Source: an uncultured Lachnospira sp.
GTDB taxonomy: Bacteria; Bacillota; Clostridia; Lachnospirales; Lachnospiraceae
Direction: 5' to 3'
Assembly (NCBI GenBank): GCA_946186125.1
Contig: CAMHLZ010000035.1
Span: 1-38,098 of the forward strand
DNA length: 38,098 bases
Below the pieces are notes generated by a model. That model was not told the DNA's origin. It saw only the letters and a list, made by a program, of their open reading frames with translations, and made no database searches. Each line of letters begins with the position of its first letter. The first letter of the stretch is position 1. The translations under genes and the position numbers were made by a program. Of the stretch, positions 1 to 8,402 are shown piece after piece.

Positions 1-76
1 GCACATCTGACGGCATTCCACAACTTCTGTAACCCTTGAAAAATGGGCTTTTCTTGATATCTTCGTTCTTGAAAGA

Positions 77-472
77 TTATCTCTTTGAGAACTGTGGAGC
101 ACGTCTCGCTGCTTTGAGACCGTACTTCTTTCTTTCTTTCATTCTTGGGTCTCTTGTTAAGAAACCAGCTTTCTTTAATACTGGACGGTATTCAGCATCT
201 ACCTGTAATAAAGCTCTTGAGATACCATGTCTGATAGCTCCGGCCTGTCCTGTATATCCGCCACCCTGAACATTGATAATAACATCATACTTACCAACTG
301 TATCTGTAGCAACTAATGGCTGACGTACGATAACTTTCAATGTCTCAAGTCCAAAATAATCATCAATACTTCTCTTATTAACTGTAATATCACCTTTACC
401 TGGTTTTAAATAAACTCTAGCGATACTTTTCTTTCTTCTACCTGTTCCGTAAAAACTATTTGAATTAGCCAT
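77..472 (-). CDS. rpsI: 30S ribosomal protein S9
   Basis: S9 (uS9) of the small subunit head; its C-terminal tail reaches the P-site tRNA. The 131-residue product has the family N-terminus with the GTGRRK motif, the central [15 protein letters not shown] segment and the basic tail ending QFSKR. It lies 24 bp after rplM and shares its promoter. No clear terminator follows: a weak hairpin (GTTCT...AGAAC) spans the stop codon but has no T-run. The first 76 bases of the window, downstream of this gene, hold nothing I recognise. Confidence 0.98.
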   Translation of the reverse strand: MANSNSFYGTGRRKKSIARVYLKPGKGDITVNKRSIDDYFGLETLKVIVRQPLVATDTVGKYDVIINVQGGGYTGQAGAIRHGISRALLQVDAEYRPVLKKAGFLTRDPRMKERKKYGLKAARRAPQFSKR

Positions 473-496
473 CTAATATTTCCTCCTTTCAGTTAA

Positions 497-925
497 TTAA
501 AATGCTAATGTCTCAGGCTTCTGTGCTGCATGATCATGTTCTGGTCCTGCGTAAACATGAAGCTTTGTGATCATCTGACGTCCCAAAGGTCCCTTTGGAA
601 GCATTCCCTTAACTGCGAGTTCTATTACCTTTTCAGGCTTCTTAGCCTGTAATTCTCTAAGAGTTGTCTCTTTCATTCCACCGACATAATCTGAGTGATT
701 GTAGTAAATCTTCTGATCAAGCTTCTTACCTGTAACAGTAACCTTATCTGCATTTACTACGATAACATAATCACCTGTGTCGATGTGTGGTGTATATGTT
801 GGTTTATTCTTACCTCTCAAAACCTTAGCGATTTCTGATGATAAACGACCTAATGTATATCCTGTAGCGTCCACTACATACCATTTTCTCTCAATTGTTG
901 CCGGACTAGCCATGTAACTTTTCAT
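497..925 (-). CDS. rplM: 50S ribosomal protein L13
   Basis: L13 (uL13), an early assembly protein of the large subunit. The reading frame opens earlier (ATG at 955), but an AGGAGG lies 7 bases before the ATG at 925, giving a 142-residue protein beginning [15 protein letters not shown], the usual family length and start. The segments [14 protein letters not shown] and [12 protein letters not shown] are L13 signatures. It is the first gene of a two-gene unit with rpsI, with its own promoter at 1025-1053 and a leader of roughly 90 nt. Confidence 0.98.
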   Translation of the reverse strand: MKSYMASPATIERKWYVVDATGYTLGRLSSEIAKVLRGKNKPTYTPHIDTGDYVIVVNADKVTVTGKKLDQKIYYNHSDYVGGMKETTLRELQAKKPEKVIELAVKGMLPKGPLGRQMITKLHVYAGPEHDHAAQKPETLAF

Positions 926-1024
926 TGGTTTTCCTCCTATAAAATGTTCATACATAATATTGATCAGCTATCCTATCCGTACCGGGGCTATGGCTTGGAA
1001 TAAGACGTACCGTCACATTTGTAA

Positions 1025-1053
1025 ATTATATTACACAGAGCCTGCTGTGTCAA
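1025..1053 (-). promoter_or_regulatory. consensus sigma-A promoter for rplM-rpsI
   Basis: On the minus strand, TTGACA (1053-1048) and TATAAT (1030-1025) are separated by exactly 17 bp, a perfect consensus pair. The -35 lies in the last codons of truA and the spacer ends with its stop codon. The expected start near 1018 gives a leader of about 90 nt before rplM. That leader contains two tiny inverted repeats around GTA (GACGGTACGTC near 1012, CCGGTACGG near 980), which may belong to an L13 autoregulatory structure. Confidence 0.85.
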
Positions 1054-1822
1054 CAGATTTTTTGAAATTTTTCATAACGTCTTCATCCTCGTAAAGAATT
1101 TTAACAAGCGTTAATCCCTTTGCCGGCGCGGTCGGACCTGCCGCCTGCCTGTCCTTGGCCTCAAGCATTTTCTTCACCTTCTCCGGTGCAGTAAGACCTG
1201 TCCCGACACTGATTAAAGTACCGGCGATGATTCTGACCATGTTATACAAAAATCCATTTCCAAATACACGAATCACAACGTCCTCATTTTCACGAATCAC
1301 ATCAATATTATAAATAGTCCTTACCGTATCCTTAACCTGTGTATTCACAGAACAAAAACTCTTAAAATCATGAGTTCCGACAAGTATTTTAGCTGCGTCT
1401 CTCATTTTTTCAATATCAAGATTATAATACAAAAAATGGGCATAACGGTGCTTGGTTGGCAATGGAACTCTCCTGTTTAAAATTCTGTATTCGTAGGTTT
1501 TCTTACAGTTCACGTGGCGTGGGTGAAAATCAGATGCAACCTCTTTTGACTCCTGTATAACTATATCGTCAGGCAGGAAACGGTTGAGTGCGTATACAAA
1601 TTTATCACCCGGTATTCTCGAATCCGTATCAAAAACGGCAACATTCCCGTATGCATGAACCCCCGCATCAGTCCTGCTTGCACCTATTACTTTAATATCT
1701 TCGCAGGTTAAATCTGATAAAGTACGATTTATCACTTCTTCAACGGCAATACCATTTTTCTGAGTCTGCCATCCACAATAATTTGTGCCATCATATGCAA
1801 TTACAAGCATTATCCTTTTCAT
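1031..1822 (-). CDS. truA: tRNA pseudouridine(38-40) synthase TruA
   Basis: Converts uridines 38-40 of the tRNA anticodon arm to pseudouridine. The 263-residue protein starts MKRIMLVIAYDGTNYCGWQ, carries the catalytic aspartate in GASRTDAGVHA, and has the later family motifs FLPDDI, DFHPRH and GNGFLYNMVRIIAGTL. It follows ecfT by 15 bp in the common clostridial order ecfA1-ecfA2-ecfT-truA-rplM-rpsI. Its 3' end doubles as the promoter of rplM. Confidence 0.97.
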   Translation of the reverse strand: MKRIMLVIAYDGTNYCGWQTQKNGIAVEEVINRTLSDLTCEDIKVIGASRTDAGVHAYGNVAVFDTDSRIPGDKFVYALNRFLPDDIVIQESKEVASDFHPRHVNCKKTYEYRILNRRVPLPTKHRYAHFLYYNLDIEKMRDAAKILVGTHDFKSFCSVNTQVKDTVRTIYNIDVIRENEDVVIRVFGNGFLYNMVRIIAGTLISVGTGLTAPEKVKKMLEAKDRQAAGPTAPAKGLTLVKILYEDEDVMKNFKKSVDTAGSV

Positions 1823-1837
1823 CTGCGACTTCCTTTC

Positions 1838-2674
1838 TCACATTGTAAAAAAACCGGTTTTCCCGATGTATATCAAAACACATTTTAACAGTGTAAATAA
1901 TGACAAATATATCAACAACACAGTATATCCACTGCCATCTGTACTATTGTATTTAAGCGGATACATTTTTGTACGAGGATAACCGGTGCGATAGCATCTC
2001 GACTCCATTGCCAGGGCGAGGTCACCTGCTCTTCTAAATGCAGATATAAACAGTGGAATTATTATTGGGATATAATTCTGAACCCTTTTTATAATACTTC
2101 CAGTTTCAAAATCGGTTCCCCTGCTTGCCTGGGCTTTCATTATTTTATCTGTTTCCTCAATCAAAATTGGAATAAATCTTAGTGCAATAGACATCATTAA
2201 TGCAATTTCCTGAACGGGTACATTTACCTTACATAAAAATGAAAATGCTTTTTCAAGTCCATAAGTCAGTTCGTTAGGCGTAGTTGTAAGTGTTAAAATT
2301 GAGGAGCCGAGTACTAGTAATACGAGCCTGACAGCCATAGAAATTCCATATTCTATGCCTGAAATACTTATAGATATAACCCCGTACTTTATAAATGGCG
2401 TACCGCCTGTATAAAAAAATGCATTACATAAAAACGTCATCAGAACAATCCAAAAAACTGATTTCAAACCTCTGAGTGCAAATGAAAATGGCACTCGCGA
2501 AATTTTCATAACAATTATATACGCTATGGCTGCAATAAAATATCCGGTCAATCCACCGGCCATTAAAACTGAAATAATGTAAATCAGTGTACCCAAAAGT
2601 TTTACCCTTGGATCTAATTTGTGAACCACTGAGTCTGCAGCATAATACTGCCCTAAAGTAATTTCTCTAAACAT
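1838..2674 (-). CDS. ecfT: ECF transporter transmembrane protein EcfT
   Basis: Membrane scaffold of a group II energy-coupling factor transporter, which couples the two EcfA ATPases to exchangeable vitamin- or metal-binding S components. The 278-residue protein opens with the family start MFREITLGQYY and has several hydrophobic segments. Near residues 165-195 are the cytoplasmic coupling helices with A-R-G motifs (KAQASRGTDFETG, then AFRRAGDLALAMESR). It overlaps ecfA2 by 22 bp, so the two are translationally coupled. No S component gene is present in the window. Confidence 0.95.
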   Translation of the reverse strand: MFREITLGQYYAADSVVHKLDPRVKLLGTLIYIISVLMAGGLTGYFIAAIAYIIVMKISRVPFSFALRGLKSVFWIVLMTFLCNAFFYTGGTPFIKYGVISISISGIEYGISMAVRLVLLVLGSSILTLTTTPNELTYGLEKAFSFLCKVNVPVQEIALMMSIALRFIPILIEETDKIMKAQASRGTDFETGSIIKRVQNYIPIIIPLFISAFRRAGDLALAMESRCYRTGYPRTKMYPLKYNSTDGSGYTVLLIYLSLFTLLKCVLIYIGKTGFFTM

Positions 2675-3480
2675 GCGTAAGCCTCTTTCATGGTAATCGT
2701 TTTATTGTCAGTTACTATTCCTCTGTTTTGCAATTCTCTCATAATATAATACGCTAATGTCGATGAAAGTCCCATTTTTTCTAATTTTTCAGCCTGCATA
2801 AAAACATCTTCCGGCGTTCCGTTTAATTCCAGCTTTCCGTCATTCATGACAATGACATGATTACAATAATCAGCTACATTTTCCATACTATGTGATACCA
2901 TAACGATAGTTATATTATTTTCTTTTCTAATCTTTTCAAGCATTTTAAGTAAATTTCTGCGTCCTTCGGGTTCTAAACCTGCTACAGGTTCATCTAAAAC
3001 AAGTACTTCCGGATTCATCGCTAAAATTCCGGCTATTGATACTTTTTTCTTTTCTCCTCCTGATAATTCAAAAGGTGATTTTTTAAATTTTTCATCTGAT
3101 ATTCCTACTAAGTTCAAAGCATTTTTAGCAGCCTCCATAGCCTGATTCTGCGTCATACCCATATTTAAAGGTCCGTACATTACATCTTTTAAGACCGTAG
3201 TCTCGAAAAGCTGATAATCAGGATATTGAAACACTACTCCTACATGAAACTTTAATTCTCTCAAATCATAACCGTTTTCAAATATATTTTTACCATTATA
3301 TTTTATAGTGCCCGTATCAGGTTTTAATAAACCGTTCATCATCTGTATAAGTGTAGATTTGCCTGATCCTGTATGACCAATTATTCCGACAAAATCACCA
3401 TCTTCAATTTTTATTGTTATATCTTCGAGAACTTTTTTATCATCTTCATAGCAATATGAAACATTTTCAAATTCAATCAT
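2653..3480 (-). CDS. ecfA2: ECF transporter ATP-binding protein EcfA2
   Basis: Second ATPase of the ECF module. The 275 residues contain Walker A GHTGSGKST near residue 37, the Q-loop GVVFQYPDYQLFETTV typical of EcfA proteins, the signature ELSGGEKKK, Walker B VLVLDEP and the switch histidine in VSHSME. It overlaps ecfA1 by 4 bp (ATGA) and ecfT by 22 bp. The order matches the standard cassette, so this is assigned EcfA2 and the upstream gene EcfA1. Confidence 0.95.
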   Translation of the reverse strand: MIEFENVSYCYEDDKKVLEDITIKIEDGDFVGIIGHTGSGKSTLIQMMNGLLKPDTGTIKYNGKNIFENGYDLRELKFHVGVVFQYPDYQLFETTVLKDVMYGPLNMGMTQNQAMEAAKNALNLVGISDEKFKKSPFELSGGEKKKVSIAGILAMNPEVLVLDEPVAGLEPEGRRNLLKMLEKIRKENNITIVMVSHSMENVADYCNHVIVMNDGKLELNGTPEDVFMQAEKLEKMGLSSTLAYYIMRELQNRGIVTDNKTITMKEAYACLEKLL

Positions 3481-4355
3481 TCTTGTTTCCTCTTATCATT
3501 GTAAACACGTTCAAACTCATTTGCAAATTCCATTACTGTAAATAATCCGGTCTTAAATTCGGGATTTTTATTATGCATTTTAATTGCCAATTCCATTATT
3601 TCGGGTATTTCAAGTCCTGCCTCTTTAATAATTTCACTATTATTAAATATCTCAGATGAACTGCCTTGCGACAACAATTTTCCTTTATTCATTACAAATA
3701 TTTTATCAGCGCTTGTTACTTCTTCCATGTTATGCGTTATCATAATAATAGTAATTTTTTCTTTTTTATTTAATTCCATAACCAGTTTTAATAATTCTTT
3801 TCTGCTGTGAGGGTCTAACATAGATGTTGCTTCATCAAGCACAATACATTTAGGCTTTAATGCCAATATTCCCGCCACGGCCACTTTCTGCTTTTGACCA
3901 CCTGATAAATGATTTGGAGATATGTTCTTTTTATGCTCCATATTTACAGCTGTTAATGCATCGCTAACCAGTTTTTTTATTCTTTCAGATTCTAAACCAA
4001 TGTTTTCGGGACCAAATGCCGTGTCTTCTTCAACTGTTGTTCCAATAATCTGATTATCGGGATTTTGAAAAACCATGCCAATCTTCTTGCGATTATTCCA
4101 GACATTTTCTTCATCTTCCTGCCGAATTTTAATATCATCTATCCAAATTGCACCCTCATCCGGAAATAGCAGATTATTTAAATGTCTTGCGAGTGTGGAT
4201 TTTCCTGAACCATTTCTACCTAATATTGCTATTAACTGACCTTCCTCAATTTGCATTGATACATCATCTATTGCATTATAGATTTCTGTTATCTCGCCAT
4301 TAGCATCTTTCATATGAAATTGATGGACTAAATTTTTTATTCTGATAAATGACAT
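3477..4355 (-). CDS. ecfA1: ECF transporter ATP-binding protein EcfA1
   Basis: First ATPase of the ECF module, 292 residues from the chosen start. Walker A GRNGSGKST, Q-loop FQNPDNQIIGTTVEED, signature LSGGQKQK, Walker B CIVLDEAT and the switch histidine in ITHNME are all visible. The frame opens at ATG 4400, but that codon sits inside the terminator hairpin of rplQ. The ATG at 4355 has a GGAG 8 bases upstream and gives the usual MSFIRIKNLVHQF start. As it lies after a terminator, it needs read-through or a promoter I cannot identify. Confidence 0.95.
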   Translation of the reverse strand: MSFIRIKNLVHQFHMKDANGEITEIYNAIDDVSMQIEEGQLIAILGRNGSGKSTLARHLNNLLFPDEGAIWIDDIKIRQEDEENVWNNRKKIGMVFQNPDNQIIGTTVEEDTAFGPENIGLESERIKKLVSDALTAVNMEHKKNISPNHLSGGQKQKVAVAGILALKPKCIVLDEATSMLDPHSRKELLKLVMELNKKEKITIIMITHNMEEVTSADKIFVMNKGKLLSQGSSSEIFNNSEIIKEAGLEIPEIMELAIKMHNKNPEFKTGLFTVMEFANEFERVYNDKRKQE

Positions 4356-4376
4356 ATTTTCTACTCCAAAATTTCT

Positions 4377-4412
4377 AAAAAAAAGGAGCTGAACATCCAT
4401 TCAGACTCCTTT
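4377..4412 (-). terminator. intrinsic terminator after rplQ
   Basis: Read on the minus strand, AAAGGAG-T-CTGAA pairs with TTCAG-CTCCTTT around a 6-base loop, a 12-bp stem with one bulged T, and is followed by a T-run. It begins 8 bases after the rplQ stop codon and separates the alpha operon from the ecf-truA genes. Confidence 0.88.
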
Positions 4413-4419
4413 CTATATA

Positions 4420-4956
4420 CTATACTAATTCAAGTACAACTTCCATTGCTGCGTCACCTTTACGCTGGCCAATCTTGATGATTCTTGTGTAACCACCGTT
4501 ACGTCCCTCGTATTTAGGTGCGATTTCATCAAATAACTTCTGTGTAAGATCAACATCTTTTGTTGCTTTCTTCTTACCAGCAGCTTCTGAAGGTACTACC
4601 TTAACAGGATAGAGTACTGCAAGCATTTTTCTTCTTGCATGTAAACGAGAAGGCTTATCCTTCTTAATTGTCTTGTCAACTTCATCGAATACTGTTACTT
4701 TCTTTCCGTCAACAACTTCCTTTACTCTCTTTCCGTCTTTATCCTTACGGGCAACTTTTGCCTTTACAGTTACTTCATCGTAATTATCTTTCTCTTTAAC
4801 TGCCATGGCAATTAAACCTTCAGCTATTTTACGAACTTCTTTTGCTCTTGCTTCAGTTGTAACAATCTTACCATTGTTAAGTAAAGCTGTTACCTGATTT
4901 CTAAGCAAAGCCTTTCTCTGGCTTGAAGTTCTGCCGAGCTTTCTATATCCTGACAT
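4420..4956 (-). CDS. rplQ: 50S ribosomal protein L17 with internal insertion
   Basis: L17 (bL17), at the exit-tunnel side of the large subunit. The N-terminal core (MSGYRKLGRTSSQRKALLRN) and the C-terminal core (LFDEIAPKYEGRNGGYTRI, then ELV) are canonical. The protein is 178 residues against about 120-130 in Bacillus and E. coli. The extra length is a lysine-rich insertion at about residues 60-103 and a smaller one at about 118-136, both outside the conserved core. It is the last gene before the terminator at 4377-4412. Confidence 0.97.
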   Translation of the reverse strand: MSGYRKLGRTSSQRKALLRNQVTALLNNGKIVTTEARAKEVRKIAEGLIAMAVKEKDNYDEVTVKAKVARKDKDGKRVKEVVDGKKVTVFDEVDKTIKKDKPSRLHARRKMLAVLYPVKVVPSEAAGKKKATKDVDLTQKLFDEIAPKYEGRNGGYTRIIKIGQRKGDAAMEVVLELV

Positions 4957-4986
4957 TTTTCTTGCCTCCTAACTTGATCAAATATA

Positions 4987-5946
4987 TTATTCTTCACTTT
5001 GACGTAATGACAAACCAAGTTCTTTTAATTTTGCAAGAACTTCCTCTAAAGACTTTCGTCCAAGGTTACGTACCTTCATCATGTCTTCTGATGTTCTGTT
5101 TGTCAACTCTTCTACTGTATTGATACCCGCTCTCTTAAGGCAATTGTATGAACGTACAGATAACTCAAGTTCATCAATATTCATCTCAAGAACTTTTTCT
5201 TTCTGGTCATCTTCTTTCTCTACAATTACATCAAAATTCTGTCCTTTTTCAGACAAATCAATAAACAGATTCAAATGTTCACTAAGTACCTTTGCTGCAA
5301 GGCTGACTGCCTCATCCGGAGCAAGTGTGCCATTTGTAAATACATCCAATGTAAGTTTATCAAAATCAGTTATCTGACCTACACGAGTATTCTCTACAGC
5401 TAAATTTACTCTCTCAACCGGAGTATAGATAGAATCAATCGCTATCATACCAATTGGGAGCTCATCATTTTTGTTCTTATCAGAACTTACATAACCTCTG
5501 CCTTTTGTGATAGTAAATTCCATATACAACTTACTGTCACTTCCACCATTAAGAGTTGCAATAACCAAATCCGGGTTCATTATCTCAATGTCAGCATCGG
5601 TCTGTATATCTGCTGCCGTAACAACACCGTCACCTGTCTTATCTATATATGCCATCTTAACTTCATCAGTCTCGCTGTTATTCTTTATAGCTAATGACTT
5701 GATATTCATTATAATCTCAGTTACATCTTCCTTTACTCCAGGAATAGAACTGAATTCATGAAGAACACCTTCTATTCTTACCTGGCTCACTGCTGCTCCA
5801 GGAAGAGAAGAAAGCATAATTCTTCTTAATGAATTTCCAAGTGTTGTTCCGTATCCTCTTTCAAGAGGTTCTACAACAAATCTACCATACTTTTTGTCCT
5901 CAGAGATTTCCACAATCTCAATATTAGGTTTTTCAAAATCAAACAT
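4987..5946 (-). CDS. rpoA: DNA-directed RNA polymerase subunit alpha
   Basis: Alpha subunit of RNA polymerase; its dimer nucleates core assembly. The 319 residues contain the N-terminal assembly domain ([23 protein letters not shown] near residue 25) and the C-terminal helix-hairpin-helix domain from about residue 250 ([19 protein letters not shown], then [14 protein letters not shown]), which binds UP elements and activators. It sits between rpsD and rplQ as in the standard alpha operon. Confidence 0.99.
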   Translation of the reverse strand: MFDFEKPNIEIVEISEDKKYGRFVVEPLERGYGTTLGNSLRRIMLSSLPGAAVSQVRIEGVLHEFSSIPGVKEDVTEIIMNIKSLAIKNNSETDEVKMAYIDKTGDGVVTAADIQTDADIEIMNPDLVIATLNGGSDSKLYMEFTITKGRGYVSSDKNKNDELPIGMIAIDSIYTPVERVNLAVENTRVGQITDFDKLTLDVFTNGTLAPDEAVSLAAKVLSEHLNLFIDLSEKGQNFDVIVEKEDDQKEKVLEMNIDELELSVRSYNCLKRAGINTVEELTNRTSEDMMKVRNLGRKSLEEVLAKLKELGLSLRQSEE

Positions 5947-5988
5947 TAAAAAGCCCCTCCTTATTTAAATTTTAGGAACTGCCTAAGC

Positions 5989-6582
5989 CTACTTTGAATA
6001 CAATTCGACGATAAGCATTTCATCTACTGGGACATCAATGATTTCTCTTGTAGGTATCTCTTTAACTGTACCCTTGAAACTCTCATGGTCTGCCTCAAGC
6101 CACTCTGGAACTAATCTTCCACCTGTTACTTCAAATATATCTTTATATCTCTGTGAACTCTGATATTTTTCAGCTATCTCAATCACATCTCCGGCTTTTA
6201 CAAGATATGAAGGAATGTTAACACATTTGCCATTTACTAATACGTGCTTATGGTCGATAATCTGTCTTGCTTCCTTTCTTGTTCTGCCGTATCCAAGACG
6301 GAATAATACATTATCAAGTCTGAGCTCAAGTAAAATCATAAGGTTTGCACCTGTCATACCCTGCATTTTCTGAGCTTTTTCGTAATAATTTCTAAAAGGT
6401 TTTTCTAATACGCCATAGATGAATTTTGCCTTCTGTTTTTCTCTTAACTGAAGACCGTACTCACTCATCTTTCTGTTTGCTCTTTTTAATTCTCTTGTTG
6501 ATTTCTTATCTATTCCTAAATATACCGGATCCAATCCAAGGGATCTACATCTTTTAAGAACCGGTGTTCTATTTATTGCCAT
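5989..6582 (-). CDS. rpsD: 30S ribosomal protein S4
   Basis: S4 (uS4), primary 16S rRNA binder and, in several bacteria, translational repressor of its own operon. The 197 residues hold the N-terminal S4 domain and the S4 RNA-binding fold (LRLDNVLFRLGYGRTRKEARQ, then DHKHVLVNGKCVNIPS). The N-terminal region has a single cysteine, so this is the zinc-free form. Here rpsD lies inside the alpha operon between rpsK and rpoA, unlike Bacillus subtilis where it stands alone. Confidence 0.98.
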   Translation of the reverse strand: MAINRTPVLKRCRSLGLDPVYLGIDKKSTRELKRANRKMSEYGLQLREKQKAKFIYGVLEKPFRNYYEKAQKMQGMTGANLMILLELRLDNVLFRLGYGRTRKEARQIIDHKHVLVNGKCVNIPSYLVKAGDVIEIAEKYQSSQRYKDIFEVTGGRLVPEWLEADHESFKGTVKEIPTREIIDVPVDEMLIVELYSK

Positions 6583-6598
6583 CTAACTGCACCTCCTA

Positions 6599-6991
6599 TT
6601 AAACTCTTCTGCGTTTTGGTGGACGACATCCATTATGTGGTACCGGTGTAACGTCCTTAATACTTGTAACTTCGAGTCCGCACGCCTGAAGAGCACGGAT
6701 AGCTGCTTCTCTTCCTGAACCCGGACCTTTTACCATAACATCTACTGACTTTAATCCGTGAACTAAAGCTGCCTTTGTAGCAGTTTCTGCTGCCATCTGA
6801 GCTGCATAAGGAGTAGATTTCCTTGAACCTCTAAAACCAAGACCACCGGCACTTGCCCATGAAAGAGCATTTCCTTCAGTATCTGTTAATGTAACTATTG
6901 TATTGTTAAATGATGACTGGATGTGTGCCTGTCCGCGTTCAACGTTTTTCTTTACACGCTTTTTTGTCACTTTTTTTGTAACTTTAGCCAT
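6599..6991 (-). CDS. rpsK: 30S ribosomal protein S11
   Basis: S11 (uS11) of the 30S platform. The 130 residues have a lysine-rich start, the [16 protein letters not shown] motif and the C-terminal [16 protein letters not shown]. An AGGGAGG lies 10 bases before the ATG. It ends 16 bp before rpsD. Confidence 0.98.
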   Translation of the reverse strand: MAKVTKKVTKKRVKKNVERGQAHIQSSFNNTIVTLTDTEGNALSWASAGGLGFRGSRKSTPYAAQMAAETATKAALVHGLKSVDVMVKGPGSGREAAIRALQACGLEVTSIKDVTPVPHNGCRPPKRRRV

Positions 6992-7101
6992 TTTAAACTA
7001 ACCTCCCTTATGGGTTCTTTCTTTCTAATTTTTCTATGTTTCATAACTAACTGTATATCTCTCAGATAAAAACAGTATATTTAAATGTACATTGCAAAAG
7101 A
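6992..7101 (-). promoter_or_regulatory. rpsM-rpsK spacer with hairpin
   Basis: This 110-nt spacer is long for the operon. On the minus strand ACTGT-TTT-TATCT-GAG-AGATA-T-ACAGT (about 7039-7070) folds into a two-part stem with a 3-base loop, without a T-run. I see no convincing promoter. It may be a regulatory or processing hairpin. Confidence 0.35.
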
Positions 7102-7470
7102 TTATTTCTTCTTATTAGCAACTGTACGCTTTGGTCCCTTACGTGTTCTGGCATTAGTCTTTGTCTTCTGTCCACGAACCGGGAGACCTTTTCTATGACG
7201 GATTCCTCTGTAGCATCCGATTTCCTGAAGTCTCTTGATGTTCATAGCGATTTCTCTTCTCAAATCACCTTCAACCATGTAACTCTCAGAAATTACTTCA
7301 TTAATCTTCTTTACTTCGTCATCTGTTAAGTCTCTAACACGTGTGTCAGGATTTACATTTGCTTCCTTAAGAATACGATTAGAAGTTACCCTTCCTATTC
7401 CGTATACATAAGTTAATCCAATCTCAACACGTTTTTCTCTTGGTAAATCAACACCTGAAATACGAGCCAT
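7102..7470 (-). CDS. rpsM: 30S ribosomal protein S13
   Basis: S13 (uS13) of the 30S head, contacting the P-site tRNA and forming the bridge with L5. The 122 residues start [21 protein letters not shown], include the helix-two-turn-helix region and [19 protein letters not shown], and end in the basic tail [11 protein letters not shown]. It is preceded by a 193-nt structured spacer, a possible control site for the alpha operon. Confidence 0.98.
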   Translation of the reverse strand: MARISGVDLPREKRVEIGLTYVYGIGRVTSNRILKEANVNPDTRVRDLTDDEVKKINEVISESYMVEGDLRREIAMNIKRLQEIGCYRGIRHRKGLPVRGQKTKTNARTRKGPKRTVANKKK

Positions 7471-7663
7471 GTGCGTATTACACCTCCATTAATAATCTTT
7501 GTTGTGATAAATATCTGACATGTGTAGCCCGCTTAATGCGTCTGAAATGTTGTACACAATCTTCAATTCATCGTTAATATGTTATATTTTATAGTAATGA
7601 TAACAACTAATCCTAGTGTTTCATTACTGCAGCCGCAATCAAAATCAAGCAAAGAAAACTAAA
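7471..7663 (-). promoter_or_regulatory. structured leader between rpmJ and rpsM
   Basis: On the minus strand AGTAATGA (7628-7621) pairs perfectly with TCATTACT (7600-7593). Inside it, AACA-CTA pairs with TAG-T-TGTT around a GGAT loop, making a hairpin of 36 nt. Further on, TGTGTA can pair with TACACA across a small CGC/GCG hairpin. There is no T-run that would make it a terminator. The position, just before rpsM-rpsK-rpsD, is where S4 represses the E. coli alpha operon, so an autoregulatory leader is plausible but unproven. Confidence 0.5.
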
Positions 7664-7777
7664 TTAGCCCTGTCTCTGCTTATGCTTTGGGTTCTCACAG
7701 ATAACTCTGATTCTTCCCTTTCTCTTGATAACCTTACATTTTTCACATATAGGTTTTACTGATGATCTAACCTTCAC
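7664..7777 (-). CDS. rpmJ: 50S ribosomal protein L36 (GTG start)
   Basis: Thirty-seven-residue L36 (bL36), the smallest large-subunit protein. It starts with GTG preceded by AAAGGAGGATTTACC, and reads [14 protein letters not shown], then [20 protein letters not shown]. Zinc ligands C11, C14, C27 and H32 are present, so this is the zinc-binding form. It lies in the standard place between infA and rpsM. Confidence 0.96.
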   Translation of the reverse strand: MKVRSSVKPICEKCKVIKRKGRIRVICENPKHKQRQG

Positions 7778-7810
7778 GGTAAATCCTCCTTTCAAAAAAA
7801 TCCGCTTTAA

Positions 7811-7839
7811 AGTATAACATGCATTAAAATAATAATCAA
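7811..7839 (-). promoter_or_regulatory. sigma-A promoter before rpmJ
   Basis: On the minus strand TTGATT (7839-7834) and TATACT (7816-7811) lie 17 bp apart in the 98-bp spacer between infA and rpmJ. A start near 7804 would give a short leader to the GTG at 7777. It would let rpmJ and the alpha genes be transcribed separately from the spc genes. Confidence 0.7.
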
Positions 7840-7875
7840 GCATATTTTTTACTTTTGTTGGTAAATAATTGATTA

Positions 7876-8094
7876 TTATTTATCTCTCCATATAATACGT
7901 CCTTTTGACAGATCATATGGCGACATTTCAATAGTAACTTTATCACCAGGTAATATTCTGATGAAATTCATTCTAAGTTTTCCGCTTATATGTGCAAGTA
8001 CTTTATGTCCATTCTCAAGTTCAACCTGAAACATGGCATTTGGTAACTTCTCGATAACTACACCTTCTATTTCGATAACATCTGTTTTTGACAT
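7876..8094 (-). CDS. infA: translation initiation factor IF-1
   Basis: IF-1 occupies the ribosomal A site during initiation. The 72 residues form a single OB fold: [39 protein letters not shown], then the conserved [25 protein letters not shown] end. It lies in the usual position after map and the KOW gene and before rpmJ. Confidence 0.98.
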   Translation of the reverse strand: MSKTDVIEIEGVVIEKLPNAMFQVELENGHKVLAHISGKLRMNFIRILPGDKVTIEMSPYDLSKGRIIWRDK

Positions 8095-8126
8095 TTACAA
8101 AACCTCCTAATAATATGTGACTGTTT

Positions 8127-8402
8127 TTACAACTCTAATAATTTACTTGCTTTTTTTATCTCTGCCCTTATTTCAACATCATCAACCAATTTATGATTTC
8201 TTATCTTTTCTCCAACAACAGAATCACCATTATGAATCATCTGTATATGTTTTTTATTCTTTCGTTTAGGCTTGTCAATAGTTCTGTATTTTCCATCCAC
8301 CAGATAAACATATTCACGTTCTTCCCTGACTATGACATATATTTTATCTTTATCATGTCCGGATTTTGATTTAGCTAATTCGCCTTCTCGATACATAATC
8401 AT
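8127..8402 (-). CDS. KOW-domain RNA-binding protein
   Basis: A 91-residue basic protein starting YREGELAKSKSGHDKDKIYVIV, a KOW-type beta barrel resembling the start of eukaryotic/archaeal L14e-type proteins, then a lysine-rich KPKRKNKKH stretch. It overlaps map by 4 bp (ATGA) and lies immediately before infA, a conserved spot in clostridia. Function is not established; ribosome or RNA binding is inferred from the fold and neighbours. A second ATG at 8396 is an alternative start. Confidence 0.85.
   Translation of the reverse strand: MIMYREGELAKSKSGHDKDKIYVIVREEREYVYLVDGKYRTIDKPKRKNKKHIQMIHNGDSVVGEKIRNHKLVDDVEIRAEIKKASKLLEL

Noticed and set aside
1-76. Possible start or end of another gene at the left edge
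   Set aside because: Short open frames exist on the minus strand, but too little sequence is present to support any assignment.
4356-4400. 15-codon N-terminal extension of ecfA1
   Set aside because: The ATG at 4400 is in the rplQ terminator loop; the downstream ATG has the SD and the family start.
7778-7875. Terminator between infA and rpmJ
   Set aside because: AT-rich and with T-runs, but there is no stable stem; the promoter reading is supported instead.
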